From Pseudomonadota bacterium (GTDB lineage: Bacteria; Pseudomonadota; Alphaproteobacteria; Micropepsales; Micropepsaceae), in contig JANYBR010000188.1 of the NCBI GenBank assembly GCA_025360685.1, forward strand, positions 1-7,157: a stretch of DNA of 7,157 nt, in the 5' to 3' direction. The notes beneath the pieces were generated by a model. That model was given only the letters and a program-made list of their open reading frames with translations, did no database searches and was not told the DNA's origin. The translations under genes were made by a program, and so were the position numbers. The first letter of the stretch is position 1; each line of letters begins with the position of its first letter. Of the stretch, positions 1 through 6,583 are shown in pieces.

Positions 1-114
1 CCATGACAGGGGGATTTTGTCGAAATGTCGCCGATTGCGTTCGATAACGGTTGAGCCTCTCAGGACCACCGTGCCACACTCTCGACAAGCTATAAAAATC
101 CAAGGGAGACGCGC

Positions 115-1170
115 ATGCAAAGTCAGGCGATCACGGAATTCGGCAAGCCGCTGCAACTGGTCGAGACACCGACGCCGACGCCAACCGGCACCGAAGTCCT
201 GCTCAAGGTCCGCAATGCGGGTGTCTGCCATTCCGACGTCCACATCCATGACGGTTATTTCGACATGGGCGGCGGCAACAAGCTGCCACTGGCCAATATG
301 ACGCTGCCGCACACGCTCGGACACGAGATCGAAGGCGAAGTTGTCGCGGTCGGTCCGGACGTGAAGGACGTCAAGGTCGGACAGCGCTTCGCGGCCTTCC
401 CCTGGATCGGTTGCGGCAAGTGTCCGTCATGCCTGCGCGGTGAGGAAAATCTCTGCGTCGGCGGTCCGCGTCAGCTCGGCTGTTCGAGCGGCGTGGCCGG
501 CGGCTACGCGACGCACTGCATGGTGCCGCATCCCAAATATCTCATCGACTATGGCAAGACAGATCCGGCGCTCGGCGCGGCTTACATGTGTTCCGGCCTC
601 ACCGGCTACGCCGCGATGAAGAAAGTCGGCAAGCTTGGACCTGACGATCAGGTTCTGGTCGTCGGCTGCGGCGGCGTCGGCATGATGGGCGTGCAGTTCG
701 CAAAGGCGCTGTTCGGCAAAGGTCCGCTCGCTGCCGACATCGACGAAGGGCGCCTCGACGCCGCGAAGAAGGCGGGCGCCAGCGCGACCTACAACACCAA
801 GGATCCGAACGCCGCCAAGCAGCTGATGGCCGACACCAAGGGCGGCGCCTATGCGGTGGTCGATTTCGTCGGCTCGGAGAAAAGCTTCGCCTTTGCCAGC
901 CAGTGCGTGCGGCGCGGCGGCAAGGTGATCATCGTCGGCCTGTTCGGCGGTTCGATGTCGATGCCGCTGCCGATGTTCCCGTTCCGCACCATCTCGATCG
1001 GCGGCTCGATGACCGGTTCGCTCGGCGAGACCAAGGAGATGATGGAATTGGTCAAGGCCGGCAAGGTCGATCCGATCCCGTTCAGCAAACGCCCGCTCAG
1101 CGCCGCGAGCCAGACACTCGACGACCTGCGCGAAGGCAAGATCACGGGAAGAGTGGTGCTGACACCTTAA
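115..1170 (+). CDS. Zinc-dependent medium-chain alcohol dehydrogenase (MDR family)
   Basis: This 351-residue protein is a cytoplasmic NAD(P)-dependent oxidoreductase that interconverts an alcohol and an aldehyde or ketone; the substrate cannot be read from sequence. The GroES-like domain spans about residues 25-140. Candidate catalytic-zinc ligands are Cys38 (in GVCHSD), His70-Glu71 (in LGHEIEGEVVAVG) and Cys159. The structural-zinc set is complete: Cys100, Cys103, Cys106 and Cys114. The Rossmann domain follows, with GCGGVG at 184-189. An acidic ADID at 207-210, near the end of the second strand, favours NAD over NADP by family rule. The length is normal for the family. The ATG start is supported by the Shine-Dalgarno AAGGGAG at 102-108, six bases upstream. 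An amidohydrolase lies downstream on the same strand, beyond a 199-bp gap filled by a repeat element, so a shared pathway is possible but unproven. The family call is certain; the substrate is unknown. Confidence 0.95.
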   Translation: MQSQAITEFGKPLQLVETPTPTPTGTEVLLKVRNAGVCHSDVHIHDGYFDMGGGNKLPLANMTLPHTLGHEIEGEVVAVGPDVKDVKVGQRFAAFPWIGCGKCPSCLRGEENLCVGGPRQLGCSSGVAGGYATHCMVPHPKYLIDYGKTDPALGAAYMCSGLTGYAAMKKVGKLGPDDQVLVVGCGGVGMMGVQFAKALFGKGPLAADIDEGRLDAAKKAGASATYNTKDPNAAKQLMADTKGGAYAVVDFVGSEKSFAFASQCVRRGGKVIIVGLFGGSMSMPLPMFPFRTISIGGSMTGSLGETKEMMELVKAGKVDPIPFSKRPLSAASQTLDDLREGKITGRVVLTP

Positions 1171-1177
1171 GTCTTGC

Positions 1178-1353
1178 TGTCATCCCCGGCCGAACGCCGC
1201 AACGCGGCGTGAGGGGAAGGGGACCCACGTAGTCACGACCTGTCAGGAGCCGACGACAGAGTTGGAGCGATTTTTTGGACTCGGATGGCGTAACGACCTG
1301 GGTCCCCTTCCCTCACATCGCGCGCACACGCGCGATGCTCGCCGGGGATGACA
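1178..1353. repeat. MITE-like inverted-repeat element (about 176 bp)
   Basis: The ends are perfect 13-bp inverted repeats: TGTCATCCCCGGC at 1178-1190 and its complement at 1341-1353. A second paired block, GGAAGGGGACCCA at 1215-1227, matches the complement of 1299-1311, and weaker pairing continues inward (about 12 of 16 between 1224-1239 and 1287-1302). Each arm has its own small hairpin in a different sequence: CGCCGC/GCGGCG at 1195-1209 with a 3-base loop, and CATCGCGCG/CGCGCGATG at 1316-1337 with a 4-base loop. The centre (about 1240-1286) is unpaired and has no credible gene. The element starts seven bases after the dehydrogenase stop and ends just before the Shine-Dalgarno of the next gene. 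No target-site duplication is visible. It resembles short intergenic repeats I recall from Bradyrhizobium-type genomes; that family link is from memory. Confidence 0.8.
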
Positions 1354-1369
1354 AGAAGAGGAGACGTTC

Positions 1370-2413
1370 ATGCCCGAAGCCATTCTCGAACCGGATCTGC
1401 CGATCGTCGATCCGCATCATCATATGTGGGACCGGCCGACGGAGATCCTGCGCAACCTGCCGCCGTCCGATCACGGCTTCATGGACATCATCCGCAACAC
1501 GCCGCGCTACCTGCTCGACCAGCTGCTGGCCGACCTGAAGAGCGGCCACAACATCCGCGGCACGGTCTACATGGAGTGCGGCGCGATGTACCGCGCCGAC
1601 GGACCCGATGCGCTCAAATGCGTCGGCGAGACGGAGTTCGTCAACGGCGTCGCCGCGATGACGGCGAGCGGCCTCTATGGCGAGCTGCGCGCCTGCGCCG
1701 GCATCGTCGGCCATGTCGATCTGCGTATCGGGGCGGCGGCGGAAGACGTGCTGCGCTCCCACATCGCCGCCGGTCACGGACGCTTCCGCGGTATCCGGCA
1801 GAGCGCGTCGTACGACGCCGATCCCGGCGTGCTGGGACCGCTTGGCGGACGCAATACTCCCGGTCTCTATCGCGACGCGAAATTCCGCGAAGGCTTCAAG
1901 GTGCTGCACAAGCTCGGCCTGTCGTTCGACGCCTGGCTGCTCGAGCCGCAGCTGCCGGACCTGATCGATCTGGCGCGCGCATTCCCGGAGACGACCATCG
2001 TGCTCGACCATGTCGGCACGCCGCTCGGCATCGGCACATACAAGAACAAGCGCGAGGAACGCTTCGGCATCTGGCGCGAGAGCATCAGGACGCTCTCGAA
2101 ATGCGCCAACGTCTACGTCAAGGCCGGCGGATTGCCGATGCCGTTCGCCGGCTGGAAGCTGCGCATGGCCGAACCCGATCCGTCGTCGGAGACTTTGGCC
2201 AAGCAGTGGAAGCCCTATCTCGAAGCTTGCATCGAGGCGTTCGGCGCCGAACGCTGCATGTTCGAGAGCAACTTCCCGGTCGACCGCTTCGGCTGCGACT
2301 ATGTTTCGCTGTGGAACGCCTTCAAGCGCGTCGCAGCGAACTATTCGCCGAGCGAGAAGACCGCGCTGTTCAGCGGCACGGCGAAGAAGGTGTACCGGGT
2401 GAACTTGAACTGA
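1370..2413 (+). CDS. Amidohydrolase_2 family TIM-barrel metal-dependent hydrolase
   Basis: This 347-residue protein belongs to the amidohydrolase_2 (COG3618-like) branch, which includes lactonases and decarboxylases of sugar-acid and aromatic breakdown. Its own substrate is unknown. The N-terminal strand carries VDPHHHMWD with His16-His18, the usual metal-binding HxH. GHVDLR (114-119), FRGIR (139-143), VLDHVGTP (211-218, His214) and MFESNFPVD (297-305) mark later barrel strands in the expected order. The usual acidic residue in the last motif (SDWP-like) is Asn301 here, a variant I recall in other members. There is no signal peptide, so it is probably cytoplasmic. The ATG has AGGAG at 1359-1363 six bases upstream. 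The gene lies downstream of the alcohol dehydrogenase, separated by the repeat at 1178-1353, and converges on gmk. The family call is strong; hydrolase versus decarboxylase or lactonase is undecided. Confidence 0.9.
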   Translation: MPEAILEPDLPIVDPHHHMWDRPTEILRNLPPSDHGFMDIIRNTPRYLLDQLLADLKSGHNIRGTVYMECGAMYRADGPDALKCVGETEFVNGVAAMTASGLYGELRACAGIVGHVDLRIGAAAEDVLRSHIAAGHGRFRGIRQSASYDADPGVLGPLGGRNTPGLYRDAKFREGFKVLHKLGLSFDAWLLEPQLPDLIDLARAFPETTIVLDHVGTPLGIGTYKNKREERFGIWRESIRTLSKCANVYVKAGGLPMPFAGWKLRMAEPDPSSETLAKQWKPYLEACIEAFGAERCMFESNFPVDRFGCDYVSLWNAFKRVAANYSPSEKTALFSGTAKKVYRVNLN

Positions 2414-2415
2414 TC

Positions 2416-2541
2416 CCCTCACCCGGCTTTCGCTGCGCGATCGCCGACCCCTCCCGCAAGCGGGAGAGGTAAATCAGTGTCTGACCTCTCCCGTTCTTTG
2501 CGGGAGAGGTCGAACGGCGCATCGCGCCGTTCGGGTGAGGG
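2416..2541. repeat. Nested palindromic repeat between convergent genes
   Basis: Outer inverted repeats CCCTCACCCG (2416-2425) and CGGGTGAGGG (2532-2541) enclose several smaller palindromes. The first is CTCCCGC/GCGGGAG at 2451-2466. The second is a perfect 10-bp stem, ACCTCTCCCG (2484-2493) with CGGGAGAGGT (2501-2510), around a 7-base loop. The third is GAACGGCGC/GCGCCGTTC at 2512-2532 with a 3-base loop. CGGGAGAGGT also occurs at 2461-2470, so the middle block can pair in two ways. The element fills nearly the whole space between the amidohydrolase stop (2411-2413) and the gmk stop (2544-2546). No T-run follows any stem, so it is not a classical intrinsic terminator, although the stems could slow or protect the converging transcripts. 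The style fits REP-like repeats of Hyphomicrobiales. Confidence 0.8.
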
Positions 2542-2543
2542 CG

Positions 2544-3173
2544 CTACTTCATCAATTCCGCGACGAACTCGCCGACGCCGATCAGCCGCGTGCGGCGGGC
2601 ACGTTCGGCATCGAGGATCGACTTGATCTGCGAGAGCGCGCGATCGAGATCGCGGTTTACGATAACATAGTCGTATTCCGGCCAGTGGCTGATCTCGCTC
2701 GCCGCCTTGGCCATGCGCCTGGCGACGACCTCGTCGCTGTCCTGGGCGCGTGTTTTCAGGCGCCGCTCCAGTTCGTCATGGCTCGGCGGCAGCACGAACA
2801 CGCTGACCAGGTCCTCGCGCGTGCGTTCCTTCAGCTGCTGCGTACCCTGCCAGTCGATGTCGAACAGAACATCGCGCCCGGCAGCCAGCGAGTCCGTCAC
2901 CGGCTTTTTCAAGGTGCCGTAGCGATGGTCGAACACACTCGCATGCTCGAAAAATTCGTTCGCCTTCACCATCGCGTCGAACTTCTGCGGCGTGACGAAG
3001 TGATAGTCGCGGCCATCGGCTTCGTTCGGCCGCTTGGGACGGGTCGTCGCCGACACGGAAATGACGATGCCGGGGTCGGACTGCAACAATTTGCGCGACA
3101 AAGTCGTCTTGCCCGCGCCCGAGGGCGAGGACAGTACCAGCATCAGGCCGCGGCGCTTGATCTCGCCGCTCAT
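2544..3173 (-). CDS. gmk: Guanylate kinase
   Basis: This cytosolic enzyme phosphorylates GMP (and dGMP) to GDP with ATP, an essential step in guanine nucleotide supply and recycling. The 209-residue length is typical. The P-loop SSPSGAGKTT lies at residues 15-24. The GMP-binding region has VSATTRPKR (40-48) and DGRDYHFV (53-60), followed by EFFEHASV (73-80), YGT (85-87) and DIDWQG (95-100). The lid-side segment RAQDSDEVVARRM near 122-134 is also as expected. The ATG at 3171-3173 is the natural start, because the P-loop then sits at the normal distance from the N-terminus. The gene follows yicC after nine bases and is presumably co-transcribed with it; the yicC-gmk pairing is common in bacteria. 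No strong Shine-Dalgarno precedes it, which fits translational coupling. Nothing is missing or truncated. Confidence 0.97.
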   Translation of the reverse strand: MSGEIKRRGLMLVLSSPSGAGKTTLSRKLLQSDPGIVISVSATTRPKRPNEADGRDYHFVTPQKFDAMVKANEFFEHASVFDHRYGTLKKPVTDSLAAGRDVLFDIDWQGTQQLKERTREDLVSVFVLPPSHDELERRLKTRAQDSDEVVARRMAKAASEISHWPEYDYVIVNRDLDRALSQIKSILDAERARRTRLIGVGEFVAELMK

Positions 3174-3182
3174 GCTACGTGC

Positions 3183-4070
3183 TCATTCGACATTTTGGGC
3201 CTGTTCGCGGAACTGGTCGATCGTGGCCTTGAGCGCCAGGCCGATGCGGGTCAGCGCGATGTCGGACGATTTGGAACAGAGCGTGTTGGCTTCGCGGTTG
3301 AACTCCTGCGACAGGAAATCGAGCTTGCGCCCGACGGCCTCACCCGACGCCATCAGCGCGCGCGCCTCGTGCACATGCGCGTGCAAGCGGTCGAGCTCCT
3401 CGCGGATATCCGCCTTGACGGCCAGCAGCGCGGCTTCCTGCGCCAGCCGGTCCTCCGACACGCCGCTGCCGGTGAGCATTTCCTTGACCTGCGCCGCGAG
3501 CTTGTCGCGCAGCGCCTGCGGCTGGGTGGCGGCCAGTTCGCCCGCCTCCCTGGTCAGCCGCGCGATATCGTCCATTTGCGCCGCCAGCACCGCGTGCAGC
3601 TTGTGGCCTTCATTGGCGCGGGCGCGGCCGAGCGCATCGAACGCAGTGGCAAGAGTCTCGATGATCGCCGCATCGCGCATGGCGCGCTCCGGTGCTTCGA
3701 CCGGCAGCACTTCGTCCTGCACGATGACGCCGCGCAGCGCCAGCAAGCCGTCGATCCGCGCCGGTGCCAGGCCGGTTTCGGAGGCCAATTCCTGCGCGAT
3801 ACGCACGGCGGCGGCGAGCGCCACCGGATCGACTTTCAGTCCGCGCGCCGCATCGCCCGCTTCGAACGTCAGCTGCACCTGGATAGAGCCGCGCTTGAAG
3901 CGTTCGGCCGCCAGCTGCCGCGCCACGGGTTCGATGCCATCGAAGCCCGGCGGCGTGCGCAGGCGCAGATCCAGCCCGCGGCCATTGACGCTCTTGGCTT
4001 CCCAGCGCCAGCGCGCGCCTTCGCGGCTGCCATGCGCCTCGGCGAATCCGGTCATGCTGACAATGGCCAT
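3183..4070 (-). CDS. yicC: YicC family endoribonuclease-like protein
   Basis: This 295-residue protein matches the YicC family. The E. coli member has been reported as an endoribonuclease acting on small RNA; the role here is inferred from family only. The N-terminus MAIVSMTGFAEA carries the hallmark SMTGFA motif at residues 5-10, which fixes the start. The middle is rich in charged helices, likely coiled coil, with a family-style NEG at 153-155. The C-terminal DUF1732 region begins near 221 with DIREELDRL. It includes GRKLDF (247-252) and the highly conserved QEFNREANTL (255-264), ending in REQAQNVE. GGAG about six bases before the ATG serves as ribosome binding site. The gene is transcribed ahead of gmk, nine bases away. 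Upstream lies a repeat-filled gap, so its promoter is either within that repeat or further up in the mltG unit. Confidence 0.95.
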   Translation of the reverse strand: MAIVSMTGFAEAHGSREGARWRWEAKSVNGRGLDLRLRTPPGFDGIEPVARQLAAERFKRGSIQVQLTFEAGDAARGLKVDPVALAAAVRIAQELASETGLAPARIDGLLALRGVIVQDEVLPVEAPERAMRDAAIIETLATAFDALGRARANEGHKLHAVLAAQMDDIARLTREAGELAATQPQALRDKLAAQVKEMLTGSGVSEDRLAQEAALLAVKADIREELDRLHAHVHEARALMASGEAVGRKLDFLSQEFNREANTLCSKSSDIALTRIGLALKATIDQFREQAQNVE

Positions 4071-4150
4071 GGCGACTCCGATGCCGGCGAAAGATAAACC
4101 GGCGGCGCAACACCGCCTAGAGCAAGATTTTCAGGGCGGTGATCGCCCGC

Positions 4151-4198
4151 CCTCATGCTTCGACACTCCGTAGCGGCAGCGTTCGGAGCAGCATGAGG
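4151..4198. repeat. Imperfect 48-bp palindrome
   Basis: CCTCATGCT (4151-4159) pairs perfectly with AGCATGAGG (4190-4198). An inner stem, CTCCG (4166-4170) with CGGAG (4184-4188), surrounds a 13-base loop. The two stems are separated by an asymmetric bulge. No T-run follows on either strand, so it is not an obvious intrinsic terminator for mltG, though its position downstream of mltG would let it act as a 3' stabilising structure. Confidence 0.8.
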
Positions 4199-4210
4199 AA
4201 TCCCATTTTA

Positions 4211-4254
4211 CCTCATCCTGAGCTTGTCGAAGGATGAGCCTGTCGAAGGATGCG
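4211..4254. repeat. REP-like palindrome with a 16-bp tandem duplication
   Basis: CTCATCCT (4212-4219) pairs with AGGATGAG (4231-4238), giving an 8-bp stem around an 11-base loop. The right half is duplicated in tandem with a 16-bp period: GAGCTTGTCGAAGGAT at 4220-4235 and GAGCCTGTCGAAGGAT at 4236-4251, with one mismatch. The core resembles a short repeat that is very frequent between genes in many Alphaproteobacteria; this is from memory. Confidence 0.8.
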
Positions 4255-4294
4255 GCATCTCCGATTCAATGTCAGACGATCATGCTCCAGGCGC

Positions 4295-5284
4295 TTATTT
4301 GTGTCCGACCCTCTGTGCGCGCTCGCGGGCACGCAGCGCCGCCACGTTCTTGTCCTGATCTCGCTGGGTGACCGCGAAGACATGTCCGCTATTGCCGGCG
4401 GCGACGAAATACAGATCCTTCGAAGTCTCCGGATTGAGCACCGCCAGAATCGAATCCGTGCCCGGATTGCAGATCGGCGTGGGCGGCAGGCCCGGGATCA
4501 CATAGGTGTTGTAGGCCGTCGCCTTCACCAGCTCGCTCTGCCGGATGCCGCGGCCGAGCGGGTAGCCGCCGCTGACCGCGTAGATGATCGTCGGATCGGA
4601 CTGCAGCTTCATACCCAGATGCAGGCGATTGACGAACACGGCCGCGATGTGGCGGCGTTCCTCCGGCAGCGAAGTTTCCTTCTCCACGATGGAAGCAAGG
4701 ATGAGCGCCTCCTGCGGCGACTTGAGCGGCAGGTCGGCGGCACGCTTGGCCCAGAGATCGGCGATGAGATCGTCCTGCGCCTTTTTCATGCGCGCCACGA
4801 TCTGCGCCCGCGTCGTACCGCGGGTGAAAAGATAGGTTTCGGGCAGCAAGGTGCCCTCGGCCGGCGTCGCGTCCAACTTGCCGTCGAGCACGGGATCGGC
4901 GGCGACCAGCTTGGCGATCATCTGGCTGGTCAATCCTTCGGCCACGGTGATCTTGTGCTGGATCGCCTTGCCGAAGATCAGGATGTCCATGATGTCGAAC
5001 ATGCTGGCGCGGCTGGGGATGGCATATTCGCCGGCCTTGAGCTTTTCGGTCGTGCGCCGCACGCGCACGCCGATCATGAAGAGGCCCGGATTCTCGACGA
5101 CTCCGGCTTCCTTCAGGGTGTCCGCGACACCCTTCAGTCCGATGCCGGGCGTGATGAGCACGTCGGTCTCGGCGGCGCCATTGGCTGCGGCGGGTCTGGC
5201 AGCGTTGAAGTTGAAGCTCTCCCACGCGAGCACGCCGGCGGCGAGGAGCGCCAGCGCCAGCAAGAAAGCGAGGATGCGGGCCAT
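4295..5284 (-). CDS. mltG: Endolytic murein transglycosylase MltG
   Basis: MltG cleaves nascent glycan strands inside the chain and is thought to act as the terminase that sets peptidoglycan strand length. It works in the periplasm from an inner-membrane anchor. The 329 residues are close to the E. coli length of about 340. A single hydrophobic segment at residues 4-20, after MAR, is the N-terminal signal anchor. A LysM-like subdomain is expected near 42-85. The catalytic domain has EGTLLPETYLF (143-153), ILASIVEKET (195-204, with Glu201 the likely catalytic acid), FVNRL (217-221), QSDPTIIYAV (228-237) and NTYVIPGLPPTPICNPG (259-275). All family signatures are present. The start lies 19 bases after the fabF stop with only a weak ribosome binding site, suggesting co-transcription with fabF. 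The fabF-mltG neighbourhood is usual in Alphaproteobacteria. Confidence 0.95.
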   Translation of the reverse strand: MARILAFLLALALLAAGVLAWESFNFNAARPAAANGAAETDVLITPGIGLKGVADTLKEAGVVENPGLFMIGVRVRRTTEKLKAGEYAIPSRASMFDIMDILIFGKAIQHKITVAEGLTSQMIAKLVAADPVLDGKLDATPAEGTLLPETYLFTRGTTRAQIVARMKKAQDDLIADLWAKRAADLPLKSPQEALILASIVEKETSLPEERRHIAAVFVNRLHLGMKLQSDPTIIYAVSGGYPLGRGIRQSELVKATAYNTYVIPGLPPTPICNPGTDSILAVLNPETSKDLYFVAAGNSGHVFAVTQRDQDKNVAALRARERAQRVGHK

Positions 5285-5303
5285 GCTGCGACCGCCGCCG
5301 AAG

Positions 5304-6563
5304 TCAGCTTGCCTGGGTGAAGATCAAGGCGGCGTTGGTGCCGCCGAAGCCGAAGGAGTTGGACATCGTGGCCTTCACCTCACGCTTCTTGGCCACCAGC
5401 GGCACGAGGTCGAGCTTGGTGCCGACGTCGGGATTGTCGAGGTTGATCGTCGGCGGCACGATTTGGTCGCGCATCGCGAGCAGGCAGAAGATCGCCTCGA
5501 CCGCGCCGGCCGCGCCCAGCAGATGGCCGATCGAGGATTTTGTCGATGACATCGACGTCTTCGCCGCCGCATTGCCCAGAAAACGCTCGACCGCGCCCGC
5601 TTCGATGCCGTCTGCCATCGTCGACGTGCCGTGCGCGTTCACATAGTCGATGTCCGACGGCGACAGGCCCGAACGCTTCAGGGCCATCTTCATCGCGCGG
5701 AAGCCGCCATCGCCGTCTTCCGACGGCGCGGTGATGTGATAGGCGTCGCCGGACAAGCCGTAGCCCTTCACCTCGCCGTAGATCTTCGCGCCGCGCGCCT
5801 TGGCATGCTCGTATTCTTCCAGCATGAGCGCGCCGGCGCCCTCGCCCATGACGAATCCGTCGCGATCCTTGTCGTAGGGCCGCGAGGCTTTTTCCGGCGT
5901 GTCGTTGAACTCCGTGCTCAAGGCGCGGCAGGCGTTGAAGCCGGCGATGCCCAGCCGGCAGATCGCCCCTTCCGCCCCGCCGGCGAGCATCACGTCGGCA
6001 TCGTCGAAGATGATCATGCGCGCCGCGTCGCCGATGGCATGGGCGCCGGTCGCGCAGGCCGTGACGACCGCGTGGTTGGGCCCCTTGTAGCCATGCTCGA
6101 TGGAGGCGTAGCCGGAGATCAGGTTGATCAATCGGCCGGGAATGAAGAATGGCGAGATCCGGCGCGGACCCTTTTCGTTCAGCAGCAGCGCGCCTTCCTC
6201 GATGCCGGGAAGTCCGCCGATGCCCGAACCCATGAGAACGCCGGTGCGCTGGCGGTCTTTCTCGCTCTTCGGTTCCCAGCCGGAATCGCGCACCGCCTGC
6301 TTGGCGGCGGCCAGCCCGAAGATGATGAAGTCGTCCATCCGGCGCTGTTCTTTAACGTCGACCCACTGATCGGCATTGAACGTGCCGTTGGCGCCGTCGC
6401 CTCGCGGCACGTCGCACGCGATCCTGGTGGCAAGATCGTCGACCCTGAATCTGGTGATCGGCCGAGCGCCGGACTTGCCGGCGAGCAGGCGCGACCATGT
6501 CTCCTCCACACCGCAAGCGAGCGGCGTAACAAGACCGATACCTGTGACGACAACTCTACGCAT
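5304..6563 (-). CDS. fabF: Beta-ketoacyl-ACP synthase II
   Basis: FabF condenses malonyl-ACP with acyl-ACP in the elongation step of type II fatty acid synthesis in the cytosol. Counted from the ATG at 6563 (419 residues), the thiolase-fold active site is complete. Cys170 lies in VVTACATGAHA, His311 in NAHGTST, and Lys342 and His347 in TKSSIGHLLGAAGA. The C-terminal SFGFGGTN loop is at 403-410. The start chosen gives MRRVVVTGIGLVTPL, matching the usual family N-terminus. An in-frame TTG at 6587 would add eight residues (MNPPTSTP) and overlap the acpP stop by four bases. Neither start has a good Shine-Dalgarno, so translational coupling to acpP is likely. The gene follows acpP directly and precedes mltG. 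The KAS II assignment rests on adjacency to acpP and the 'MRRVVVTG' form; FabB is much less likely. Confidence 0.95.
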   Translation of the reverse strand: MRRVVVTGIGLVTPLACGVEETWSRLLAGKSGARPITRFRVDDLATRIACDVPRGDGANGTFNADQWVDVKEQRRMDDFIIFGLAAAKQAVRDSGWEPKSEKDRQRTGVLMGSGIGGLPGIEEGALLLNEKGPRRISPFFIPGRLINLISGYASIEHGYKGPNHAVVTACATGAHAIGDAARMIIFDDADVMLAGGAEGAICRLGIAGFNACRALSTEFNDTPEKASRPYDKDRDGFVMGEGAGALMLEEYEHAKARGAKIYGEVKGYGLSGDAYHITAPSEDGDGGFRAMKMALKRSGLSPSDIDYVNAHGTSTMADGIEAGAVERFLGNAAAKTSMSSTKSSIGHLLGAAGAVEAIFCLLAMRDQIVPPTINLDNPDVGTKLDLVPLVAKKREVKATMSNSFGFGGTNAALIFTQAS

Positions 6564-6583
6564 GGGAGTGGAGGTGGGTGGGT

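Larger units (their letters stand above)
4117..4290. repeat. Composite repeat region with imperfect terminal inverted repeats
   Basis: Almost the entire gap between yicC and mltG is repetitive. The ends form an imperfect inverted pair: CTAGAGCAAGATTTTCAG at 4117-4134 matches the complement of 4273-4290 at 13 of 18 positions. This resembles the TAGAGCATGAT-type repeats that I recall from rhizobial genomes. Inside lie a 48-bp palindrome (4151-4198) and a REP-like cluster (4211-4254). A 14-mer of the form CTCATNCTTCGACA occurs three times: once on the plus strand at 4152-4165 and twice on the minus strand (4225-4238 and, with one further change, 4241-4254). No credible gene lies here. The outer end is only four bases from the mltG stop codon. 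The boundaries are less certain than the inner repeats. Confidence 0.6.

Noticed and set aside
91..99. TATAAAAAT as a -10 box for the alcohol dehydrogenase gene
   Set aside because: It lies only a few bases before the Shine-Dalgarno, so the transcript would begin at or inside the ribosome binding site, and no -35 sits at proper spacing.
1313..2422. Minus-strand open frame (369 codons) opposite the amidohydrolase
   Set aside because: It is a shadow of the real gene, with arginine- and alanine-rich sequence and no recognisable domain.
1178..2541. CRISPR array or transposon formed by the repeats at 1178-1353 and 2416-2541
   Set aside because: The two repeats have unrelated sequences, there is no regular repeat-spacer pattern, and no transposase or integrase lies between them.
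2535..4097. Long plus-strand open frame (520 codons) opposite gmk and yicC
   Set aside because: It is antisense to two clearly recognised genes, has low-complexity arginine/glutamine-rich sequence and no family motifs. Long antisense frames are expected from GC-rich third positions.
4250..5320. Plus-strand open frame (356 codons) opposite mltG
   Set aside because: It is antisense to a complete MltG with all catalytic motifs; the composition is typical of a shadow frame.
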